Below are positions 6,442-13,564 of a stretch of DNA of 21,619 nucleotides, one piece after another. Source of the DNA: Pseudomonadota bacterium (GTDB taxonomy: Bacteria; Pseudomonadota; Alphaproteobacteria; Sphingomonadales; Sphingomonadaceae); contig JAEWIL010000025.1 of NCBI GenBank assembly GCA_023387085.1, forward strand, positions 1 to 21,619, given 5' to 3'. The notes beneath the pieces are model-generated. The model had not been told where the DNA came from. It ran no database searches and saw nothing but the letters and a program-made list of their open reading frames with translations. The translations under genes were made by a program, and so were the position numbers. Position 1 is the first letter of the stretch, and every line of letters begins with the position of its first letter.

Positions 6442-7478
6442 TGAACGAGATGACCACTATCGCGCGCCAGACGACGCTCAAGGATTGGGAAACCGATCAG
6501 GAAGTCCGGTGGTGCCCCGGCTGCGGCGACTATGCGATCCTGAAGGCGGTCCAGCGGACGATGCCCGAAATCGGCACCGCGCCCGAGAATACCGTGTTCA
6601 TCAGCGGCATCGGCTGCTCGTCGCGCTTTCCCTATTATATGGAAACCTACGGCTTCCATACGATCCACGGCCGTGCGCCGGCGTTTGCGACGGGGCTGAA
6701 GCTTGCCAATCCGAACCTCGATGTGTGGATCGTTACCGGCGACGGCGACGGGCTGTCGATCGGCGGAAACCACACGATGCACCTGATCCGCCGCAATCTC
6801 GATTGCCAGATCATGCTGTTCAACAACGAGATTTACGGTCTGACCAAGGGGCAATATTCGCCGACGAGCCGCGTCGGAACGACCAGCCCCTCGACGCCTT
6901 ACGGTTCGGTCGACCGTCCCGCGCAGCCCGCAGCCTTCGCGCTCGGTGCCGGAGCGCGCTTCGTCGCGCGCGGATTCGACGTTTCGAAGGAATTGCCGAA
7001 CGTGCTGAAAGCGGCCCATGCCCACAAGGGCGCGGCCTTTATCGAGATTTTCCAGAACTGTATCGTCTATAACAAAGACGTGTTCGAGGACTTCGCCGCG
7101 CCGAAGGGCGCCGAGGATCGCCAGCTCTGGCTCAAGCAAGGCGAGCCGATGCTGTTCGCCAAGGGCACCAAAGGCATCGCGCTTGATAGTGAGGCGCTGA
7201 CGCTGAAGGTGGTCGATGTCATGGATGGCGACTGGCAGGCGGCGGGCGTGATCGTCCATGACGTCACCAATCGCAGCGTCGCGCACATGCTCGTCGAGAT
7301 GCGTTTCGGCGAATTCCCGATGGCGCTCGGCGTGCTCTACGACGATCCGCGTCCGACCTTCGAGGCCGATGTGTGGCGCCAGAACAAGGTGGCGAGCGAA
7401 GGCAAAACGGCCGATCTGCAAAGCCTGCTCAAGAAGGGGCAGACCTGGACGGTGACCGAGGGCGGCCCCGACCTGTAA
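6441..7478 (+). CDS. korB: 2-oxoglutarate:ferredoxin oxidoreductase, beta subunit
   Basis: This 345-residue thiamine-pyrophosphate-binding subunit partners KorA. The TPP/Mg site spans GDGDGLSIGGNH (from 100) to NNEIYGLTKGQ (128-138). Cysteines C25 and C28 (WCPGCGDY), C59 (GIGCSS) and C207 (FQNCIVYN) fit the four ligands of the [4Fe-4S] cluster in this subunit. The gene begins on the last base of the korA stop codon (TGATG), so the subunits are translationally coupled. The similar 2-oxoacid enzymes for pyruvate cannot be fully excluded, but the fused KorA plus ~345-residue KorB arrangement is typical of the 2-oxoglutarate enzyme. Confidence 0.94.
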   Translation: MNEMTTIARQTTLKDWETDQEVRWCPGCGDYAILKAVQRTMPEIGTAPENTVFISGIGCSSRFPYYMETYGFHTIHGRAPAFATGLKLANPNLDVWIVTGDGDGLSIGGNHTMHLIRRNLDCQIMLFNNEIYGLTKGQYSPTSRVGTTSPSTPYGSVDRPAQPAAFALGAGARFVARGFDVSKELPNVLKAAHAHKGAAFIEIFQNCIVYNKDVFEDFAAPKGAEDRQLWLKQGEPMLFAKGTKGIALDSEALTLKVVDVMDGDWQAAGVIVHDVTNRSVAHMLVEMRFGEFPMALGVLYDDPRPTFEADVWRQNKVASEGKTADLQSLLKKGQTWTVTEGGPDL

Positions 7479-7516
7479 CCTTGCGCTATGGCGGTGGGTC
7501 GGATTTATAGGTCCGC

Positions 7517-8470
7517 ATGGACAATCTGACCCACAGCCTCGTCGGCGCCGCGTTCGGCCAGATGGGGCTCAAGAAGAAGACCGGCCTTGCGATGCCGGCG
7601 CTTATCCTTGGCGCCAATCTGCCCGACATCGACGCGGGCTGTGCGATCTACGGCATCGAGTCCCTGGCGATGCGGCGCGGGATCACGCACGGCCCGCTCG
7701 CGCTGCTGTTGCTGCCGCTGCTGTTATGGGCCTTGCTCGTCGCAATCGACCGTTGGCAGGCGCGCCGCGGCACCCGGCCGCCGGGCCGCTTGCCGGTCCA
7801 TCGCGGCTGGCTGCTTGCGCTCTGCTATCTGGGTTGCCTCAGTCACCCGTTGTTCGACTGGTTCAACAATTACGGCATTCGCCTGATCGAGCCGTTCAGC
7901 CATCGCTGGTTCTATGGCGATACGTTGTTCATCATCGACCTGTGGATATGGATCATGCTCGGTCTGTCGGTCTGGTTCTCGTTGCGGCGCGAACGGCGCG
8001 GCGCGGCGGACTGGCAACGCCCGGCGCGGATCGGCTTCGCCGCCGCTTGCGCCTATATTATCGCCAACGGCCTGATCACGGACGCCGCCGAGCGGACGAC
8101 GTCGGCGGCACTGCTCGCGAGCGGACACGAGAACCCGCTCGTCGTCGCGAGCCCGCCGCCGCTGGCATTCTGGACGCGCGATGTCTTCTGGCGTGACACC
8201 CGCCGGTACGGCGCTGGTTCCTTCACGCCCGGCCTGGGCGGGACGCTCGATATCAGCGGCAAGCCGACCGGCATCGACGACCCGCGCCTCGCGACGTGGG
8301 TGAAGGCGGATCCGGCCGCGCGTGCTTTCCTGTTCTGGGCGCGCATGCCCGTCGCCGAAACCGCCGGCGACGCGATCATGCTGCGCGATCAGCGCTATAT
8401 GCAAGATTTTGCACGCGACCGCTTTGCCGTTCGGGTGACGGCTCCCGATACCGCAAGCCATCCCGAATGA
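7517..8470 (+). CDS. Membrane-bound metal-dependent hydrolase, DUF457/YdjM-like
   Basis: This 317-residue inner-membrane protein has the metal-ligand pattern of the YdjM/YfhO-type family: THSLVG with H6, NLPDID with D37 and D39, RGITHG with H58 and LSHPLFDWFNNYG with H110 and D114. Hydrophobic segments lie at about 60-78, 99-117, 136-155 and 171-187. The C-terminal ~120 residues are soluble and poorly conserved. In Escherichia coli, ydjM belongs to the LexA regulon, but I saw no alphaproteobacterial-type SOS box (GTTC-N7-GTTC) upstream. The substrate is unknown for the whole family. The stop overlaps the photolyase start by 4 bp (ATGA, 8467-8470), and it heads a same-strand run of four genes. 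Confidence 0.85.
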   Translation: MDNLTHSLVGAAFGQMGLKKKTGLAMPALILGANLPDIDAGCAIYGIESLAMRRGITHGPLALLLLPLLLWALLVAIDRWQARRGTRPPGRLPVHRGWLLALCYLGCLSHPLFDWFNNYGIRLIEPFSHRWFYGDTLFIIDLWIWIMLGLSVWFSLRRERRGAADWQRPARIGFAAACAYIIANGLITDAAERTTSAALLASGHENPLVVASPPPLAFWTRDVFWRDTRRYGAGSFTPGLGGTLDISGKPTGIDDPRLATWVKADPAARAFLFWARMPVAETAGDAIMLRDQRYMQDFARDRFAVRVTAPDTASHPE

Positions 8471-9852
8471 CCGCGCCGACGATCGTCTGGCTTCGCCGCG
8501 ACCTGCGCCTGTCGGATCAGGCCGCGCTTGCCGCTGCCGCTGCGGCGGGACCGGTCATTCCGGTCTTCATACTCGACGACGAAACGCCGAAACATCGCAA
8601 AATGGGGGCAGCATCGCGCTGGTGGCTGGATCGCAGCCTGGCGAGCCTCGACGCGGCGTTGCGCGACAAGGGATCGCGATTGATCTTGCGGCGCGGGAAA
8701 TGCGACGAGCAACTGGCCGCCATCGCCGAGGAAACCGGCGCCTGCGCGGTCCATGCGCTGCGGCATTATGAGCCGTGGTGGCGCAATGCCGAGCGTGCGG
8801 TGGCGAAGCGGCTCGATCTTGTCTGCCACGACGGCAATTATCTAGCGCCGCCCGGATCGGTGACGACGGGGAGTGGCGGGCTGTACAAGATCTACACGCC
8901 CTTCTGGCGCGCGCTCAAGGAGCGGATGCCGCCGCATGCTCCGGCCAATCGACCGCGGGATATTGCCGCGCCTTCGCGGTGGCCGGCGTCGGACGAGCTG
9001 GCCGACTGGAATCTGCTGCCGAAAGAGCCCGATTGGGCGACGGGCTTTGCCGCCCAATGGACGCCGGGCGAGGAAGGCGCGCGCGAACGCGTCGCCGATT
9101 TTATCAACGATGCGGCGGACTATGATCGCCGACGCAACCTCCCATCGGAGGAAGGCAGCTCGCGCCTGTCGCCGCATCTGCATTTCGGCGAAGTGTCGCC
9201 CGCCTATGTCTGGCATCGCCTTGCGGATGCAGGCGGTTCGGTCGATGTTTTTCTCGCCGAAGTCGGATGGCGCGATTACGCACAGAATATCATCGCGCAA
9301 TTCCCCGATTACGGAAGCCGGAACGCGCGCGCAGCCTTCGACCATTTCCCGTGGCGCAGCGGCGGGGAGGCCGAGTCGGATCTTGCTGCCTGGAAGCAGG
9401 GCCGGACCGGCTATCCGATTGTCGATGCCGGCATGCGGCAGCTCTGGACCACGGGGTGGATGCACAACCGCGTGCGGATGATCGCGGCGAGCTTTCTGAT
9501 CAAGCATCTGCTGATCGATTGGCGGCGCGGCGAACAATGGTTCTGGGACACGCTGGTCGACGCCGATTACGGCAACAACAGCGTCAACTGGCAGTGGGTC
9601 GCGGGGACCGGGGTCGATTCGAACATGTTTCCGCGGATCATGGCCCCGCTGTCGCAGTCGGAGAAGTTCGGCGCGACGGATTATATCCGGCGATGGGTGC
9701 CCGAACTCGCGCATCTCGACGATTGCGCGATCCACGATCCCGATGAAACCGGCAGTCGTCCGGCGGGTTATCCGGATAGGATCATCGGTCATAGGGAGGC
9801 GCGCGCGCGGGCGCTCGCGGCCCATGACGTCATGAAAGCCCACGACGACTGA
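8467..9852 (+). CDS. phrB: Deoxyribodipyrimidine photolyase (class I CPD photolyase)
   Basis: This 461-residue FAD-dependent enzyme splits UV-induced cyclobutane pyrimidine dimers using blue light. The N-terminal alpha/beta antenna domain begins IVWLRRDLRLSDQAAL (6-21). The C-terminal FAD-binding helical domain includes EEGSSRLSPHLHFGEVSP, GWMHNRVRMIAASFL and the conserved block from about residue 359 (FWDTLVDADYGNNSVNWQWV, then GTGVDSNMFPRIM) with N371 in the position that contacts flavin N5. The start at 8467 gives the normal N-terminus and overlaps the upstream stop (ATGA); the open frame extends further upstream inside the preceding gene. Photolyase next to a cyclopropane-fatty-acid synthase is a recurring arrangement in proteobacterial light or stress-responsive clusters. 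Confidence 0.95.
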   Translation: MTAPTIVWLRRDLRLSDQAALAAAAAAGPVIPVFILDDETPKHRKMGAASRWWLDRSLASLDAALRDKGSRLILRRGKCDEQLAAIAEETGACAVHALRHYEPWWRNAERAVAKRLDLVCHDGNYLAPPGSVTTGSGGLYKIYTPFWRALKERMPPHAPANRPRDIAAPSRWPASDELADWNLLPKEPDWATGFAAQWTPGEEGARERVADFINDAADYDRRRNLPSEEGSSRLSPHLHFGEVSPAYVWHRLADAGGSVDVFLAEVGWRDYAQNIIAQFPDYGSRNARAAFDHFPWRSGGEAESDLAAWKQGRTGYPIVDAGMRQLWTTGWMHNRVRMIAASFLIKHLLIDWRRGEQWFWDTLVDADYGNNSVNWQWVAGTGVDSNMFPRIMAPLSQSEKFGATDYIRRWVPELAHLDDCAIHDPDETGSRPAGYPDRIIGHREARARALAAHDVMKAHDD

Positions 9853-9888
9853 TTGTCAGGATGCTGCTTTTGCGGCAGGAAGAGGGCA

Positions 9889-11169
9889 ATGAACACGCAT
9901 GTCAGTCCCCGCCGCGGCAAGGAGCTGCTTCGCGCAGATCGCGCGTTCCGCTCGGGCGGGCTGTTGGCGCGTCTGATCGGACTGGCGCCGGCCGCGGTCT
10001 TCCATCGCCAGCTGGACCGGATCGACGCCGGTCTCGCTCAAGGGTCGATCGAGGGACATCTGCCCGACGGTAGCGTTCGCATTCTCGGCGGGCGCGGGAA
10101 GGGGCCGACCGCGGTCGTTCATCTCAATAGCTGGTCGGCGCTCGTCCGGTTGGTGCTGTCGGGCTCGGTGGGCTGGTATCGCGCATGGGAGGCCGACGAA
10201 TGGTCGTCACCCGATCCGGTCGCCTTGTTCGACCTGTTCATGCGCAATGGCGAGATGCTCGGCGACGTCGGACGATCGCGCGGTCCGCTGCGCTGGTTTC
10301 ACCGCGCCGCGCATTTCTGCAATCGCAATAGTCGCGCAGGCGCGCGCCGCAACATTCACGCGCATTACGACCTCGGCAATGATTTTTACGCCCTGTGGCT
10401 CGACAAGGGCATGAACTATTCGAGCGCGCTGTTCGCGGACGCCGGCCAGTCGCTGGAAGAGGCACAAGAGGCAAAGATCGATGCGATCCTCGACCGTCTC
10501 GATCTGCGTTCGGGCAGCCGGCTGCTGGAGATCGGGTGCGGCTGGGGCGCGCTGGCCGAACGGGCGGTCGAACGGCACGATGTCATCTATACCGGGATCA
10601 CGCTGTCGCCGGCGCAGGCAGAGATCGCCGATGCGCGATTGAACGCGGTCGATCTGTCGGGCCGCTCGCGGATCGAGCTTTGCGACTATCGCGACGCCGA
10701 AGGACCCTATGACGCGATTGCAAGCGTCGAGATGGTCGAGGCGGTGGGGCAGGCCTATTGGCCGGCCTATCTCAACGCTGTCGCCGGGCTGCTGCGCCCC
10801 GGAGGCCGCGCGGCGATTCAATATATCCTGATGAACGATGCGCTGTTCGAGCGCTACGCGGCCGGAACCGATTTCATCCAGGCCTATATCTTCCCGGGCG
10901 GTTGCCTGATGTCCGAAAGCCGCTTTCGCGCGCTGGCGGAGGAACGCGGTCTCGCTTGGCGCGATGTCCGGCGGTTCGGCCGCGATTACGCCGAAACGCT
11001 TCGCCAGTGGCGCGAAAACTTCGACGCGGCCGTCGATGCGGGGCGTCTGCCCGCGGGCTTCGACGGGCGCTTCGTGCGGCTCTGGCGCTATTATCTGCAA
11101 TATTGCGAGGGCGGCTTTCGCGGTGGCGGCATCGATGTTGCGCAGGTTACGCTCGAAAAGACGGTCTGA
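9889..11169 (+). CDS. cfa: Cyclopropane-fatty-acid-phospholipid synthase family methyltransferase
   Basis: This 426-residue SAM-dependent enzyme of the CFA family transfers a methylene group to unsaturated acyl chains of membrane phospholipids. The N-terminal domain (about 1-140) is the lipid-binding part. HYDLGNDFY is at 159-167, the SAM motif LLEIGCGWG at 212-220, followed by YTGITLSPAQ and SVEMVEAVG. YIFPGGCLMSE is near the expected C-terminal third. The start at 9889 is supported by GGAAGAGGG just upstream; a TTG at 9853 is less likely. It follows phrB by 36 bp and precedes the beta-lactamase-like gene by 26 bp, consistent with one operon. A related fatty-acid methyltransferase activity is possible. 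Confidence 0.92.
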   Translation: MNTHVSPRRGKELLRADRAFRSGGLLARLIGLAPAAVFHRQLDRIDAGLAQGSIEGHLPDGSVRILGGRGKGPTAVVHLNSWSALVRLVLSGSVGWYRAWEADEWSSPDPVALFDLFMRNGEMLGDVGRSRGPLRWFHRAAHFCNRNSRAGARRNIHAHYDLGNDFYALWLDKGMNYSSALFADAGQSLEEAQEAKIDAILDRLDLRSGSRLLEIGCGWGALAERAVERHDVIYTGITLSPAQAEIADARLNAVDLSGRSRIELCDYRDAEGPYDAIASVEMVEAVGQAYWPAYLNAVAGLLRPGGRAAIQYILMNDALFERYAAGTDFIQAYIFPGGCLMSESRFRALAEERGLAWRDVRRFGRDYAETLRQWRENFDAAVDAGRLPAGFDGRFVRLWRYYLQYCEGGFRGGGIDVAQVTLEKTV

Positions 11170-11195
11170 AACGGGCCGAAACAGGGGAGAGAAGG

Positions 11196-12371
11196 ATGCG
11201 AAGATACTTGGCAGCGGCGCTGCTGTGCACAGCGGCAATGGGGATCGCCAGCCCCGCCTCGACGCAAACGACCGCCAATTTGCCAAAGGATCTGAATGTG
11301 CTGTTTTGGACCCAGGATCAGCGCGACGCCGCCTTCCGTACAATGGAGACGGTACCGAAGGTGGTCGTTCACGCGATCAAGGCAGGCGGCACCGTTTATC
11401 CATTGCCGCAGGGCAAGCCGATCGACCTCGGCATCGATGTCGACGCCCACATGGCGAAGCAGCGCAACGCCGGGCTGATCATCGTTCAGGACGGAAAGAT
11501 CAGGCTGGAGAAATATGCGCTCGGCTATGGCGCGGCGGGGCGCTGGACAAGCTTTTCGGTCGCGAAGAGCTTTACCTCGACCTTGGTCGGCGCTGCGTTG
11601 AAAGACGGCTATATCAAGAGTCTCGACGACAAGGTGACCACCTATATCCCGGGCTTGCGTGGTTCGGCCTATGACGATGTCAGCGTTCGCCAGCTCCTGA
11701 CGATGACCTCGGGCGTCAAATGGAACGAGGATTATACCGATCCCAAATCCGACGTCGCGCAGTTCAATCTGCAGCAACCCGTCGCGGGCGAAGACATAAC
11801 GGTCAGCTATATGAAGACCTTGCCGCGCGAAGCGCCGGCGGGATCGAAATGGGTGTACAAGACCGGCGAGACCAATTTGATCGGGGTGCTGGTGTCGAGC
11901 GCGACGGGCAAGACCCTGTCCGACTATCTGTCGGAAAAGATTTGGCGGCCGTTCGGAATGGAGCAGGATGCGGTGTGGATGCTCGGGCCGACGGGGCACG
12001 AGATCAGCGGTTGCTGCATTTCCGCCAGCCTGAAGGATTATGCGCGTCTCGGTCAGTTCGTCCTGAACGGAGGCGTTGCGGGCGGCCAGAAGGTCCTGCC
12101 CGACGACTGGCTAGCCTCGGCAACGACCAAGCAGGCCGACATCGATCTTCCCGGCCGTGGCTATGGCTATCAATGGTGGACGAACGACGACGGCAGCTTT
12201 GCCGCGCAAGGCATCTTCGGGCAGGGAATCTTCATCGATCCCAAGCGCAAGCTGGTCATCGCGTCGAACGGCAACTGGCCGACCGCGACCGATCCGGAGG
12301 GTGTCGGCAAGGCCCGCGAGCTATTCTACAAGGCCGTCCAGGCGGCCGTCGATCGGGAAGCCGGACAGTAG
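11196..12371 (+). CDS. Secreted serine hydrolase, beta-lactamase/class C (PBP-like) family
   Basis: This 391-residue exported protein has a signal peptide at about residues 1-23 (hydrophobic core LAAALLCTAAMGIA, then ASPAS). The nucleophile motif S121-V-A-K124 is preceded by WTSF, and Y221 (YKTGETN) fits the second catalytic motif of the class C / 6-aminohexanoate-dimer hydrolase / EstB-like group. GYGYQWW and GIFGQGIFIDP fit the C-terminal substrate wall. These proteins can be esterases, peptidases or amidases; antibiotic hydrolysis should not be assumed. AGGGGAGAGAAGG upstream supports this start, although the open frame extends into cfa. It ends the four-gene run and meets the next gene tail to tail, 3 bp apart. 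Confidence 0.87.
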   Translation: MRRYLAAALLCTAAMGIASPASTQTTANLPKDLNVLFWTQDQRDAAFRTMETVPKVVVHAIKAGGTVYPLPQGKPIDLGIDVDAHMAKQRNAGLIIVQDGKIRLEKYALGYGAAGRWTSFSVAKSFTSTLVGAALKDGYIKSLDDKVTTYIPGLRGSAYDDVSVRQLLTMTSGVKWNEDYTDPKSDVAQFNLQQPVAGEDITVSYMKTLPREAPAGSKWVYKTGETNLIGVLVSSATGKTLSDYLSEKIWRPFGMEQDAVWMLGPTGHEISGCCISASLKDYARLGQFVLNGGVAGGQKVLPDDWLASATTKQADIDLPGRGYGYQWWTNDDGSFAAQGIFGQGIFIDPKRKLVIASNGNWPTATDPEGVGKARELFYKAVQAAVDREAGQ

Positions 12372-12374
12372 GTA

Positions 12375-12764
12375 TCAGGCGGCGGGCACGGTGCCCGCTG
12401 CCCGCTTTGCCGCCCACGCCGCAACCAGCGGGACGAGCAGGCCCAGCACCATGATCCACCAGGCGTCGGAGAAGTCGGCCGCGCTATAGACGGCGGCGCC
12501 GACAACCGCGCCCGCAACGACCCATCCCGGGCCGTCGCCGCCGGACATTCGCATCGCCAGCCAAGCGCCGCCGAAGGTTCCGACGAACCAGCCGACAATC
12601 AGCGCGACCGTCGATCCCAGCGGAATGAGGATTTCGCCGGTATCGACATCATATTCCGCAGGAGAAATCTCGCTGCCCGCATATTGCGCCAGCCAGACAA
12701 GGGCAAAGGCGACCAATATGCCGACGACAGTCGCAATCGCCGATCGCACGATGTTGCTCTTCAT
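12375..12764 (-). CDS. Small integral membrane protein of unknown function
   Basis: This 129-residue protein has four predicted hydrophobic segments, at about 8-27, 46-66, 81-97 and 103-119. An acidic loop (EISPAEYDVDTGE) lies between segments 1 and 2, and a short basic tail follows. I do not recognise a named family. AAGG lies 7 bases upstream of the ATG at 12764. The stop faces the stop of the beta-lactamase-like gene with only 3 bp between. It lies 61 bp downstream of the SDR gene on the same strand, so it could be the third gene of the purF-SDR transcript or have its own promoter (a CATAAT hexamer on the minus strand at about 12788-12793). Confidence 0.75.
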   Translation of the reverse strand: MKSNIVRSAIATVVGILVAFALVWLAQYAGSEISPAEYDVDTGEILIPLGSTVALIVGWFVGTFGGAWLAMRMSGGDGPGWVVAGAVVGAAVYSAADFSDAWWIMVLGLLVPLVAAWAAKRAAGTVPAA

Positions 12765-12825
12765 TTCTGTGCCTTTGCCGATGTAAGATTATGCGCGCAA
12801 TTGGCACAGATAAGCGAAGAAGGCG

Positions 12826-13560
12826 TTAAGCGTCCACCATCACCTTGGGCAGCGCGTGGAAGTCCGTGCTGTCGAAGCCGTCGACCATCAGCCGGGCGAC
12901 ATATTCGCCGACAGCATCGGGATTCTTGATGCTCTGGGGATCTTCGCCCGGATAGGCGCGCGCGCGCATCTGCGTACGGGTGCCGCCGGGATCGAGGATC
13001 GCTGTACGGAGGGTCGAGATGTTCCGCATTTCGGCGCCATAGCTCGTCACCAAGGCTTCGAGCGCGGCCTTGGACGCGGCATAGGCGCCCCAATAGGCGC
13101 GCGGTTCGCGCGCGACGCCGCTCGACAGCGCGAGCAGGCGGCCGTTTGCCGCGCGCCGCAGCAGCGGGTCGAAATTGGCGATCAATGCCTGCTGCGCGAT
13201 CAGGTTGAGCGTCAGCAGCTTGTTGAATTCCTTGCCGTCGATCGCCGCGACCGGAGTCAGCGTGCCGAGCATCGCGGCATTGAGCACGAGCATGTCGAGA
13301 TGCTGCCAGCGCTCGGCCATTGCGCTTGCGAGGCGGGCGATGCTGTCGCCATCGGTGAGGTCGAGCGGAGCGATCGTCGCGCTCCCGCCCGCGGCGTGAA
13401 TCCGGTCCTCGAGGTCTTCCAGACCGCCTGTCGTGCGTGCGGTGATCACGACATGCGCCCCGCGCGTCGCGAGCGAAAAGGCGATCGCTTCGCCGATGCC
13501 CCGGCTCGCGCCGGTGACGAGCGCCACCTGGCCCGCCAATTCTTCAGATCCGATAGTCAT
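12826..13560 (-). CDS. Short-chain dehydrogenase/reductase (SDR), classical type
   Basis: This 244-residue Rossmann-fold NAD(P)-dependent oxidoreductase has the cofactor motif TGASRGIG at 16-23, the stabilising NAA at 94-96, the catalytic Ser around S146/S147 (ALSSGVA) and Y160-x-x-x-K164. The LDPGGTRTQMRA segment follows. The last visible part resembles the YciK-like oxidoreductase group. The substrate is unknown. The ATG at 13560 (MTIGSEELAGQ) sits 4 bp after the purF stop, making an operon with purF; the longer frame from 13620 would start inside purF and lacks family character. Confidence 0.88.
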   Translation of the reverse strand: MTIGSEELAGQVALVTGASRGIGEAIAFSLATRGAHVVITARTTGGLEDLEDRIHAAGGSATIAPLDLTDGDSIARLASAMAERWQHLDMLVLNAAMLGTLTPVAAIDGKEFNKLLTLNLIAQQALIANFDPLLRRAANGRLLALSSGVAREPRAYWGAYAASKAALEALVTSYGAEMRNISTLRTAILDPGGTRTQMRARAYPGEDPQSIKNPDAVGEYVARLMVDGFDSTDFHALPKVMVDA

Positions 13561-13564
13561 GTGG

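Noticed and set aside
6288..7421. 377-codon minus-strand frame opposite korB
   Set aside because: No domain signature, and korB is complete with its TPP and cysteine motifs.
7479..7516. Possible SOS box or leaderless promoter upstream of the DUF457 gene
   Set aside because: No GTTC-N7-GTTC is present. TTGCGC and TATAGG occur but with a 19-bp spacer and few consensus bases, too weak to call.
9853..9888. Upstream TTG start that would add 12 residues to the CFA synthase
   Set aside because: A Shine-Dalgarno sequence directly precedes the ATG at 9889, and the extra residues (MSGCCFCGRKRA) do not look like the family N-terminus.
10758..11195. N-terminal extension of the beta-lactamase-like protein reaching into cfa
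   Set aside because: The extension is Arg-rich shadow sequence of cfa. The ATG at 11196 has a strong ribosome-binding site and begins a proper signal peptide.
11196..12371. Antibiotic-resistance beta-lactamase
   Set aside because: Only the general SxxK/Tyr motifs of the large serine hydrolase family are present, and its chromosomal operon context suggests an esterase or amidase; resistance cannot be claimed.
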